From: Oreohelix idahoensis
Lineage: Eukaryota; Mollusca; Gastropoda; Stylommatophora; Oreohelicidae
Length of the DNA stretch: 64,000 bases
NCBI GenBank assembly: GCA_024509875.1
Contig: JAMPIV010021255.1
Coordinates: 27,501 to 91,500 of the forward strand
Direction: 5' to 3'
Shown here: piece by piece, positions 1-9,840 of the stretch
How positions within the stretch are numbered: the first letter of the stretch is position 1
How the letters are laid out: each line of letters begins with the position of its first letter
Position numbers and translations under genes: made by a program
The notes under the pieces: model-generated
Told to the model about the DNA's origin: nothing
The model's database searches: none
Seen by the model: only the letters and a program-made list of their open reading frames with translations

Positions 1-239
1 CAAACTCCCGACCTGTCTGACAGGTTACGTGGCTGTCACGCATGGCTAACCACGTGTCCCAACATTTCAACTAGGGAACTCCTTTGTCCGAAATTACCAT
101 TACACCTGGGGTTCCCGACTTAAGCCTGAATTTAAATTACATCTCACTATAGGAATAGTTTACTTCTCTAAGCAGTATAATTCACTTATAACATATCCAC
201 ATTTAAGGCACAATAAAAGTAACGTACACACAATGGATT
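1..239. repeat. Left arm of a large inverted repeat
   Basis: This segment is a close reverse complement of the segment at 9337-9575. Identity runs without large gaps from the first window base to the shared CACAATGGATTT boundary and then stops abruptly. Seen differences are a few substitutions and a one- or two-base indel near base 120-130. The window starts at the outer end of the arm, so the true outer boundary could lie upstream. The arm contains a CACGTG box near base 50. It is either the terminal inverted repeat of one roughly 9.6 kb unit or two copies of one repeat in opposite orientation. Confidence 0.85.
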
Positions 240-1211
240 TATAAATAAAATTTCATTTGTAAATACACAGGAATAAATGGTGGTTTTACACAACATACTA
301 CAACTATGAGCACACGTGTATCTCATAACTTCACACGTTCCTATCTACTGCCAAAATCCTAGAAAGACTTATCCACACTTTGACATTTAAATCGTTCTTC
401 AAAGATAATAATGGATGGCGCTACAATTTAAAACTTAAAAGTTAATGTCCCCGAAGAACTTAACTTACGGGCCGAGATTTCTCAAAGAACCCTTTTACAA
501 GTAAAACGATAATAAAATTCCTACATACCAATTACCGCTTTTTTCCCACAGTGGAGACGATAATATGAAGTCGTACGGCAGGCAATAAATTTTTCATATA
601 GAGACCGATCCCCAGTTAACAACTGATTATATACACGAGAAACGCCCCTGCGGATTACCTCCTACGTATCGGCTAAGCTTTCACTCGGACCAATGGAAAC
701 GCTAGAAAAAAATAACATAACTAGCGACTTACGCAAATCGATGTGAAAACAACGCGACCGCGTGTCCAAAACTTTCGTCACGTTACGTGACGTTTCTGAC
801 GCGTCATACAGGCGTGCCCGAAAATAGCGATTTCCGTAAACAACGAAAATGTACATGATAGAGGAAAATCAGAAGAAAGTAAAACTGGTCGAGTGTAAAA
901 TAAACCTACCATCATAAAACGACCCCATTTAATTACCTACCCAAAAATACCAAACACGATATATATTCAAATGAGAAGAAACATGGCAAACACATATATT
1001 TACAAAGTGAAGCAGAATGGTTAAAATTCAAAATAGAAGAACAGAATTGGGCCTGTTGAAAGACAGAATTACAGTGCAGCATCACAGGACGGTAAACTCG
1101 ATATACATCGTATATTTTCGCACTTATGCCGTTTGAACAGGAACGTATATGTATATTTCCCTCCAATCTTCTCTTTCATCTTCTGTACTGAAATTCATAA
1201 TTACATATAGC
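240..1211. other. Non-coding interval, no gene recognised
   Basis: Unique-looking AT-rich DNA between the left inverted arm and the hAT target duplication. The only open frames are short minus-strand ones (64 and 77 codons) without domain features, and I regard them as chance. Confidence 0.6.
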
Positions 1212-1607
1212 ATTTAACTAAGGTGACCAGACGTCCCGGTTTTTCCGGGACAGTCCCGGTTTTCGACCATTTTTGATAATTTGTCCCGACTTTTTTTCGA
1301 TGCAATCCGGGACGCCAATTTGTCCCGGTTTTGGACGAATTTGCCAATTTGCCATTATTTTCACAGATTAAAAACAAAATTATTATTCCGTGGCTGACTT
1401 GAGGGAATTTTTAATTATTAGTGAACTGGCGCCGAAACAGCATAAGATGTTGTCAGGACCGCAAATTAGTTTTGTAGTTCCAATGTGATATTCGCAGTTA
1501 TTTGAAATTTTAGGTAGTGTTAAAGTACCAAGATTTTGCGTACGGTATACGTTTATTTAATTTAAACGGTGAACTATTTGTGCATATTTTGTTATTGTTG
1601 TAAGAAA

Positions 1608-3505
1608 ATGGTACCAAACCGTAAATGCAGTTTTAATGAAGATTTACAAAAGGAATATCCGTTTATTAAAAAGAGTACATCAAACTTCAATGTACGATGC
1701 AAAATATATGCCTCCGGGTTTTCGATAAGCCATAGTGGACGTGGTGATATTAAGAACCACATAAGCAGTGAGAAACATAAGAGAGCCGTCGTTACAGCTG
1801 CATCAAGCTCGTCGTTAACCACTTTCTTCAGAGCTGATAAAATTGGTGACCAAGAAGAGCAATTAGCTGCTATAGAAGGCGCCTTTGCATACCATACAGT
1901 GCTACACAATCATACTTTCAGGTCTATGGATTGCACATCAAAATTACTTCAGGTTACTTTAGAGCCAAAATTTGCATGTGCACGTACGAAAACAGAAGCC
2001 ATTATTCGAAATGTCTTGGCACCCCATATTCTAAATGAGTTAAGGTGTGACCTAGAAAAGTCTACATTTATTTCTGTACTGACATGCATCCAACCACAAA
2101 GAATTCAAGATTTTTCCTTTGCTTGTCAGATACTTTGATCACAGTAATGGAGTGAAAATTAAAATATTAGAGTTAAAGTCATTGCCAGATGAAACATCTG
2201 ATATTGTAAGTAGTTTTCTTAATAACTGCATAACTGAAAATGGTTTAGACAGGAAAGTAGTTGGATTATGCGCAGACAACACAAATTCCAATTTTGGAGG
2301 TGCTGAAAGGAAAGGACAGAACAATGTTTTCAAAAAACTGCAAGAAAACCTTGGACATGGTCTTATAGGAGTTGGGTGTGCAGGTCATATTTTCCACAAC
2401 ACTGTTCGAACAGCTGCAGATGTACTGCCTGTTGATGTCGAGCTGATTATTGCTAAAATTTATCTACTCTTCAAATCATACACAGTACGAGTTGAAAGAC
2501 TCAAGGAGTTTTGCCAGTTTGTGGAAACAGACTTCCAGATGATCTTAGGTTATGCTCAGACTAGGTGGCTTGCTCTGCTGCCTGCTGTTGAAAGGGTTCT
2601 TCAGATGTTCCTGCCTCTAAAATCATATTTTCAATCTCAAGACAGATGCCCAGTTTTTTATACAGACATTCTTTGAAAATCCTCTATCTGAGGCATGGCT
2701 TGTTTTTGTTCACAGTCAGGCCTCTCCATTCCACGAAGCAGTGTAAAAAATAGAGGGACAGATGGTCCCTGTGTCTGAAGTCATTGACAGCATCAACAGG
2801 TTGAAAACTATTTTGAAGTCCAAACTGGAAGACTGTTTCTTGCCATCAAGAGTTAAGCTAATCCTTGAAAAGCTGGAAATGGAAGGACTTCCAAAGGAGG
2901 ATGTGAAAAAGTTTCATGCTAGCGTATCTTCGTTCTATGAAACAGCTTTCAATTATTTGAATAAATGGGCTGCAAAAAATTTTCAAGACCTAGAATCCTA
3001 CAGCTGGGTGACGCTGAACAGAATACCAATTTGGGCAGTTATTGAGATATCATCATCACTAGTGATTCAAACATTACCTTCAGCCCACTTTACAGAAACT
3101 GAAATTTATGACGAATATGTCTATATGAAGCAGTTTTTTTACTTCTCAGAAAATTAGTGAATGGAGTGCAAAAAAAAAACATTGCCACCACAACGTTGGA
3201 TTGAAATGGTTTCCCACTTCAAAAACAATAATGTGACATTTTCAAATATTTTGAAGTTGGCAGAGTTTTTTTTTTTCTGTCTACCTGGAACAAATGCTGC
3301 CACAGAAAGAGTGTTTTCTTTGATGAACAGCTTATGGGCAAGTGATAAAACACAGCTAGGTGTTGAAACTTTGAAAGCTATGTTGACAACCAAAGTGAAC
3401 TGTGAGGAAACATGTGTCGAGTTTTTTAAGATGCTGCTTGCAAAGAAGGACCTATTGATAAAAATCCACTTATCTGAAAAGTACAGTAACTCAGCTTCAC
3501 CTTAA
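1608..3505 (+). pseudogene. hAT transposase, broken
   Basis: Four plus-strand open segments (1569-2138, 2119-2676, 2762-3157, 3161-3505) read as successive parts of one hAT transposase. The first segment, from the Met at 1608, has a BED-like finger remnant (VRCKIYASGFSI then a GDIKNH and HKR stretch) in which one expected cysteine is absent. The second carries the core with GLCADNTNSNFGG, and HIFHNTVRTA followed by TRWLALLPAVERVL. The last has NAATERVFSLMNSLW, the conserved hAT C-terminal dimerisation block. A one-base frameshift lies near 2083, a stop near 2744 and a stop near 3155, so no functional protein is expected. A cut-and-paste nuclear enzyme in life; here a fossil. Confidence 0.9.
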
Positions 3506-3619
3506 GTAAGGATTATTGATGTTTTTCTCTCTTATTAGTATAATATTAGTTTAAGTGGTTAAACTTATACAGTAAAATGTATGTTATTCAATGTTATTCA
3601 AATGTATATATAAAATGTA

Positions 3620-3664
3620 CTTACTTACTTAGTCGTTCCCCTTCTACCGTGAGGTGTAGTGGTT
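3620..3664 (-). mobile_element. 45-bp LINE 3'-end micro-insertion, copy 1
   Basis: A 45-bp insertion is bounded by a perfect 12-bp direct repeat ATATAAAATGTA (3608-3619 and 3665-3676). Read on the minus strand it ends in a (TAAG)n tail, the kind of simple-repeat 3' end typical of RTE-type retrotransposition. The same core occurs at 41472-41520, also with a perfect target duplication. The core resembles part of the longer LINE 3' segments at about 60.4 and 62.4 kb (CTCTACACC followed by a GGT-GAA-GG pattern). Confidence 0.85.
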
Positions 3665-3844
3665 ATATAAAATGTATATTATTTTAAGTTGACATCAACT
3701 TGATTTTTCCGGGACATGTCCCGACTTTTGATCTTTTCTTTACCCTTTTGTCCCGATTTTTTGCATTGAAATAGGTCAAATCTACTATTTTGTCCCGGAT
3801 TAGGGTTTTGAAAATATGGTCACCTTAATTTAACGTTTAAAAAT

Positions 3845-5063
3845 ATAAATACAGTATGTATAAAAAAGTATAGTAATAAGTATGTATTAACTACTTAATT
3901 CAAAAAATCCATTTTACAAAACTGTACAGCTGTTATGCGTAAATTTCATAACATTGGATGTCGCTGTTGACTTCTTTGTTGATGTGTTTGGAGACTGTTG
4001 TCTTGGTTTCAGGAAGTGACGTGAGTACGTCTGCTGGCAACCTTTGCAGACGTGAACTTTTTAAGTCGGCCAGCCAAAGCGTGCCCTGCTGGGGATTCGA
4101 CTATGTGGCTTTACGAGGTGTCGGACGCTTGTGTATTTTTGCTACAGAGAGTTATATAATTTTCCCTCTATCTTCATTATGTTGTACCATCACTAAATTA
4201 CGCATACACCGCAGTGTGGTAATGCTAGCTAGTTATTTTATGCAAGATTGAAAGAGGATGCTGATCATTATGTGAGTGACTTATTATTAAATAAAATGTG
4301 TGAAAATGTCCTCGACGTATTTCCTTAGTACGAGACTGTACTTCGACGATATAGACCGTCATATTGATGCATTCTATGCATGAACATTCTCTCTCTGAAT
4401 AAAATATATTGTGAATTGTTCAATCTGGCCTTTGGACTATCATTCATTTTTACAAGTGTACAGTGTGCGGGTGGGAACTGAACGGGTCATACTCCTATCG
4501 ACACTGGCTCTCAATTAGTGTTCAAATTATTATATGATATAATCAAAGAATATATCTACAAGAAGGCCAAGCCACAACTACACAAGTGTATAATATTACA
4601 AGTAGTTAAGCTGAAGCACCCCCGACGCCCCACCCGTATCAACAGCCGTTACTGTATACTGTAAATAATAATTTTAGAGAATATATAACGAAATAAAAAT
4701 GTAAATAATAAATAAGCAGTAGAATTGTTTTTAAATCAACGAAGTAAATGACGTTAGATTATTTCTGACATAAAAAAGTCAGAGAACCTCAACAGGTAGT
4801 CACAGAATCAGCAAAAACTTCAGCTACAGTTGCAGCAACTTCAAATGCCGAGTAGCAGCAATTATAACAGGAAGAATAATGTAAAAATACAATTATTTGT
4901 ATGTTTCATTAATAATTTATTAGTGTATTTTTAAATTATTATTTAGCAATTACAATAAATTATACTGTATTACAGTTTGGTGTACAATAAAATATTCAGA
5001 TGCCTTTAGACTTCCATATAAAGTCAAATGTTTAAGTTGGTCTTGAACGTTTCTACCACATAA
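3845..5063. other. Non-coding interval, no gene recognised
   Basis: AT-rich DNA. A 97-codon plus-strand frame at 3958-4251 has no recognisable domain and no supporting exon signals. I see no repeat partner for this interval elsewhere in the window. Confidence 0.55.
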
Positions 5064-5127
5064 TATGAGTTCAGTGTTTCTCAAACTTGTTTTTGGTCTC
5101 AGGACCACTTTACACTCTTAAAAATTA

Positions 5128-7400
5128 CACTAGTCAACAAATTTTCAAAAGTTTTTTGTACCAGAAATTAAATGTACCATTTCTTATTGATTTTGACATG
5201 CTGATTTCAAATATCATAATGAAATTCACCAATTGGCTCTGGTTTTTTTTTAAATGATGGATTTACATTACAGTAATACAAATAATGTATGCTTGTTTAA
5301 TTCTCTGGGCTGAACAGCTAGTCTTTCTACTTTAGCATTATAAAAATTGTGGTTACATACTCAATTAATTGATATTTTAACATAAAATGATAGAAAAAAT
5401 AAAAACATTATTTAAAGTTCACATATCATGCTTTAAAAAGGCACATTTGAACCCATTCCGTCATTATTCAGTCGCTGTTCGAGCTCTCTTTGCTTGCTTC
5501 TTGTAGTCAATCGATGAGGTGTCTCTTGTCACAGTCCAACAGTAATCAACAAGCATTGAATTGCTCCAATTGCCTTGATACCTTGTCTCCATAGCAGCAA
5601 TGTCCTGGTGAAATCGTTCACCATGCTCATCACTGACCGCTCCACAGTTTGACGTAAAGAAATCCAGATGAGAATCCAGAAAATGAATTTTCAAAGACAT
5701 GTTGCAGCCAAGACTCTTATACTTCAGAAGGAGATTTTCTACAATTTCATTGTAATTATCAGATCTGTTGTTTCCAAGAACATTGTCCACCACTGACTTA
5801 AATGCTAGCCATGCTGCTTTTTCCTTGCCATGCAACACGCAAAGAAACTCGTCATCATGAAGAAGTTTTCGAATTTGCGGACCAACAAATACTCCCTCTC
5901 TTATTTTAGCTTCACTCAGTCTTGGAAAATTTTCTGATGAGATATTTGAAAGCCTCATCTGTTTTCTCCATTGCCTTGACAAAGTTTTTCATGAGACCCA
6001 GCTTAATGTGCAAGGGTGGCAACAAAATCTTGCTGGTGTCGACAACTGCTGGGTTCTCAACGTTCTTACTGCCAGGCTGCAATGACTGCCTGATTGGCCA
6101 ATGTCTTCTGATGTAATGGTCACTTCGTGCACGGCTATCCCACTCACAGAGAAAGCAACAGTACTTGGTGTATCCACCCTGTAGTCCAAGCAAAAGAGCG
6201 ACCACTTTTAAGTCACCGCAAAGTGACCAATGATGATGATCGTAGTTTATACACTTCAAAAGCTGCTTAATGTTTTCATAAGTTTCTTTCATATGAACTG
6301 CGTGACCAACTGGAATTGACGGTAACACATTACCATTATTCAACAAAACAGCTTTAAGACTTGTCTTGGATGAATCAATGAAAAGCCTCCACTCTTCCGG
6401 TATGTAATTGATGTTGAGGGCTGCCATTAAACCAGAAATGTTGTGGCACGCAGAAAGGTCACCGTCTTTGAAAAAGAATGTAATAAGCGGCTTCTGGCGG
6501 TTCCTATACACAGAAATTGTAACATCTTCTGCCAGGAGATTCCACTGTTGCAATCTGGAACCCAAAAGCTCCGCCTTGTTCTTCGGTAAATTCAGATCTC
6601 TTACAAGATCATTCAGTTCACCTTGGGTTATTAAGTGTGGTTTAGTGGATGTAGTTTGCTCAAAATCTGTGTCACTTGAGGTTGATGGTTCAGGACCACC
6701 AATGTCCTCTTCATCAGTGGAAGCAGCTGAAAAGGATTCTGGCACTTTGGGAACTGGTAGATCATCGCCATGTGGTACCGGAAGTATTGCAGAGGGGATG
6801 TTTGGATATTCCAGAGTCCATTTTTTTTCTTCTTTGATATGCCTTTCCCAATTGGAGGGACCATGCAAAAGTAACAGTTGTTGAGATGATCAGTGGGCTC
6901 TCTCCAAATCATTGGGACTGCAAAAGGCATAGCTTGCCTTTTGCCAGTTAACCACAGTTTAAGATGTGCTGCACATGTATTGCAGCATATGTGTGGCGCC
7001 CAGCTCTTATCTTGATCTCCTATTCTGCAGCCAAAATACAAACTGTACGCCTTCTGGCATTTCTAACTACGATACTTTTGATAAGGACAAATGCACTAAC
7101 TAATGGCAACATTTTATCAGAGATAAGGTATTTATAAACAAAGGGGATGTAATCATAGGTAGGTTTGCATCATCAACTTCTAGTAACATTTTTATTGGTC
7201 ATTAGAAAAAATTATGCAATCGCCCACAACAGTTGCGTCATATATATATATAAATTTACCGTAATTAAATAAACTAGTAGCATATATCTTGAAAACTAGA
7301 GCCAATCAACATTTTTTAATGTCATTTTCGTTTTCAGCACACCAAAATTAGTTAAGATCAGCTATTTTCATTTCTGGTACATTTTGGTTGTTGACTAGTG
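5128..7400 (-). mobile_element. CACTA/EnSpm-like DNA transposon, copy 1
   Basis: A 2,273-bp element with a perfect 13-bp terminal match, CACTAGTCAACAA at 5128 and its complement ending at 7400. Beyond that, imperfect inverted similarity extends over about 120 bp (shared TGTACCAGAAAT and ATTGGCTCT blocks). It is flanked by TTA on both sides (5125-5127, 7401-7403). CACTA termini, a 3-bp target duplication and the encoded protein's GDLK then GLQGGYTKYCCFLC pattern point to the CACTA (EnSpm) group. That assignment rests on family knowledge, not a search. It carries one transposase-like pseudogene and interrupts a small hAT. Confidence 0.85.
5464..7062 (-). pseudogene. CACTA-like transposase, broken (copy 1)
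   Basis: The protein reads from about 7062 down to 5464 through three frames. The N-terminal part has Cys pairs (HICCNTC and CYFC) around MPFAVPMIWREPT, a likely zinc module. The middle has WRLFIDSSKTSLKAVLLNNG, then GDLKVVALLLGLQGGYTKY and CCFLCEWDSR, then PPLHIKLGLMKNFVKAM. The C-terminal part has IREGVFVGPQIRKL, LKIHFLDSHLDFF and SDEHGERFHQDIAAME. Breaks lie in a lysine homopolymer near 6820-6835 and near 5940. Upstream of 7062 a stop is preceded by TAG, so an intron acceptor or a true truncation is possible. The same family recurs at 45324-47837. Candidate catalytic acids are the D of FIDSSK, the D of GDLK and an E/D in SDEHGE; this is my inference. Confidence 0.8.
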
Positions 7401-7810
7401 TTATTGAGGACCCTAAGAGGATTTAACTATGTGTGTTATGTCTATCGATATTTACCGTATTAGACAACGTGCATATTTATAGCCTAAACGTACTACCTTA
7501 GAAACGTATTTAAAAAGAACAAAATACACTATCACACATTCCATTATCCGTCAGAACGATGACGTCATTACACGCCATGTGGCCTCTGGAAAACTCCACT
7601 GTACACTCGTGAGAAAATGAGAGTGAAAAATGCAAATAACGTCTTAGATTATTCTGAAGATTGTTTTGACCTCGCGGACCACATGAAAGGGTCTCGGCGT
7701 CCGCTTTTTGAAAATCGCTGCATTAGTTTAATAGGAAAATGATGATCGATGTAAGTCGAGCCTTTTTAAGGAACATAACTATAATGTATATCGAGGACCC
7801 CTTATTTACA

Positions 7811-8050
7811 TAACAGACTCACATAATATATTCTCACACACGATAGTCGTGACATTATATAACAGACTCACAGAATATATCCTCACACAAGATAGTCGTG
7901 ACATAATGTAAATGACTCACGGAATATATTACCACACAAGATAATCGTGGCTAGAGAAAACAGAATGACATATACTATTCACACGCAAGATATTCGTGGC
8001 TTTACATATCAGACTCACAGATACTATTCACACAAGACAATCGTGATCAG
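7811..8050. repeat. Tandem array, about 49-bp unit, five copies
   Basis: Diverged units start near 7811, 7860, 7909, 7957 and 8006. Each contains ACTCACAGAATAT-like sequence followed by CACAAGATAGTCGTG, a partly palindromic block. No coding potential. Confidence 0.85.
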
Positions 8051-8184
8051 ATAATATAAAACAGTTTGGATGCAGAGCATCCACGACACAGACTAAATGA
8101 AGCATATTAAAATCTCAACAGAAGTGAATAAGTTACAATATGTGATGAAAATACAGAGTACAATTGACAAATTAATATGAAACA

Positions 8185-8540
8185 AACATAAAGGTATGTT
8201 TTCAGGCACTCGTAAGAAATAAAGAAGTAGACACTAGACAACAGAAAAACAACAGACATGAGTGGCTTACCCAGGATTTGAACACTGGACCTTCCGTGCG
8301 ACAACCCCGCCTAGCTATGCAAGCGAATCACACTATCCTCCCTGCCATCTACGCATCGCCAAAAAATGATGCTTTGACGACAGGTCAATAGTGCGAACCG
8401 AAAGACATAACACCGGAAGTCCACCATGGGCAGTACGGCCTATTAATGACGCAATCACTTCTGTTGTTTCCCTATCAGACAGCATAGGCCAGTCCACACA
8501 AGACAAAGAGACCTTAATACTGTGTCTAGTACGTGATAGT
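8185..8540 (-). repeat. tRNA-derived SINE, family 2, copy 1
   Basis: About 355 bp is shared with 21206-21557 at high identity. On the minus strand it contains a pol III promoter pair: an A-box-like TAGTGTGATTCGC (8323-8335) and a B-box-like GTTCAAATCCTGG (8271-8283), spaced as in a tRNA gene. The tRNA-like block lies inside the shared unit, with shared sequence on both sides. The unit is therefore either a composite SINE or a SINE within a larger repeat. No tRNA fold good enough for a functional tRNA is apparent. Confidence 0.75.
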
Positions 8541-8559
8541 AGACTTAGAACAGTAAGTA

Positions 8560-9336
8560 CAGGACAGTTAGAACAATTGACAAGAAGACAGGATACCAAA
8601 GTAAGAATGAGAACGTTTGCAGAATCAACTAAAGAAATATAGCAGAATTAAAGTAAAAAAATATTGCAAAATTCAATGAGCCTGCAAAAAGACCAAAAAA
8701 TAATTAACGAGACAAGTGACTGCACAATGTATATACACAAAATTTGTATAAAAATAAGCAATAGTAAGGTAGAGACGGACGGTTACAAACAAAACCAATC
8801 AGTAAACTAAGGCACATAAAATACCACAATAACAACAATAAAACAGTACGTTACGCCCAAACACTAAGGTGTCACTGACGACCAAGCATTGTGGACCGAA
8901 ATCCGTCGACAAATATAGGCCGAAATTTCCACTGCGGGAAATCTGCAAAGTCCCTAAAGACCGCCTAGCGTGGGCCCTGGTGTGAATCTGAGATGCACCC
9001 ACGTAGATCTCCACCCAACCTGCCCGCGTGGAACATAGGACATATAACAATTAAGTTAAATATATACATAATGAAAGAAAGGCTCGACCACAACACGCAG
9101 CGGTGACAAGGTGCAAAAAAAATATGGGAGGCCACTTAACTTATATAAGTCCCTTCTGTCACGGATTCGACGTCGAAAGGTATTGGGTGCTGCATGGTAA
9201 GCAATACAATTCCGCAATAAAGATCCACCGTTGACCCTCACGATACTAGGATATGGCTGGATCAAATCTTCAGATTGTACCCGAAGAGGTCAGTAAGGTC
9301 CACCGTAAAGTAGACTTCACATACACATATTTGGAA
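8560..9336. other. Non-coding interval, no gene recognised
   Basis: Between the SINE and the right inverted arm. Only short frames without features (83 and 69 codons on the minus strand) are present. Confidence 0.55.
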
Positions 9337-9575
9337 ATCCATTGTGTGTACGTTACTTTTATTGTGCCTTAAATGTGGATATGTTATAAGTGAATTATAC
9401 TGCTTAGAGAAGTAAACTATTCCTATAGTGAGATGTAATTTAAATTGGGTCTTAAGTCGGGAACCCTAGGTGTAATGGTAATTTCGGACAAAGGAGTTCC
9501 CTAGTTGAAATGTTGGGACACGTGGTTAGCCATGCGTGACAGCCACGTAACCTGTCAGACAGGTCGGGAGTTTGT
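9337..9575. repeat. Right arm of a large inverted repeat
   Basis: Reverse complement of 1-239. The arms enclose about 9.1 kb containing two hAT elements, a CACTA-like element and a SINE. The inner boundary is sharp at TCCATTGTGTG. The outer boundary cannot be tested because the partner arm touches the window edge. No transposase of a TIR family with such long arms is seen between them other than the nested ones. Confidence 0.85.
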
Positions 9576-9594
9576 GTTTACTTACCTGGCAGAT

Positions 9595-9840
9595 TTAAGT
9601 GAGGGAAGGGAGGAGAGAAGGAGAGTGAGATAGAGAGACACGTGGGTAGGAATATTTTACGTATTGTTGTGCAGACGAGAGAAGGGGAGTAGAAGGAGTG
9701 AGATTGAAGTGACACGTGGATAGTAGTATTTTATGTATAATTTTTCAGAACGAGAGTAGGAGGAGAGAGATTTAAGTGTCACGTGGGTAATATTATTTTT
9801 TGTATTGTTGTACATGACGAGTGAAGTATTGAGTAGAAGA
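9595..9840. repeat. Diverged tandem repeat, about 70-bp unit, each with CACGTG
   Basis: Three loosely repeated units have CACGTGG at 9639, 9713 and 9780, each followed by a TATTTTA-like stretch and a purine-rich GAGAG stretch. The neighbouring inverted arm also carries a CACGTG near 9521. CACGTG is the E-box core bound by bHLH factors; whether it is used here is unknown. Confidence 0.6.

Larger units (their letters stand above)
1219..3837 (+). mobile_element. Complete but decayed hAT DNA transposon
   Basis: The ends are short inverted repeats, TAAGGTGACCA at 1219-1229 and its complement at 3827-3837. They are flanked by ATTTAAC on both sides (1212-1218 and 3838-3844), close to the 8-bp duplication typical of hAT. 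Both subterminal zones carry several copies of a GTCCCGG/GTCCCGA motif (left about 1230-1330, right about 3705-3800), which look like transposase-binding clusters. The interior encodes a broken BED-finger and hAT-dimerisation transposase. A 45-bp LINE-tail insertion lies in its 3' part (3620-3664). The whole element lies inside the 9.6 kb inverted-repeat unit. Confidence 0.9.
5072..7720. mobile_element. Non-autonomous hAT (about 370 bp) split by a CACTA-like element
   Basis: Left end CAGTGTTTCTCAAAC at 5072 and right end complement CAGCGATTTTCAAA at 7720 form imperfect hAT-type TIRs. The flanking octamers TATGAGTT (5064-5071) and CATTAGTT (7721-7728) match at 6 of 8 positions. Removing the inserted CACTA-like element and one TTA leaves about 370 bp. 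From memory this resembles the widely spread Charlie-type hAT family whose ends read TCTCAAAC then GGTCTCAGGACC, with an internal CTCTTAAAAATTATTGAGG block. The insertion point falls in that block. No coding capacity of its own. Confidence 0.75.

Noticed and set aside
3958..4251. 97-codon plus-strand frame as a secreted protein (hydrophobic start)
   Set aside because: No domain, no supporting splice or promoter signals, AT-rich random background; the hydrophobic start is weak evidence alone.
7811..8050. CRISPR-like array
   Set aside because: Units are contiguous and diverged with no unique spacers, in a eukaryotic context.
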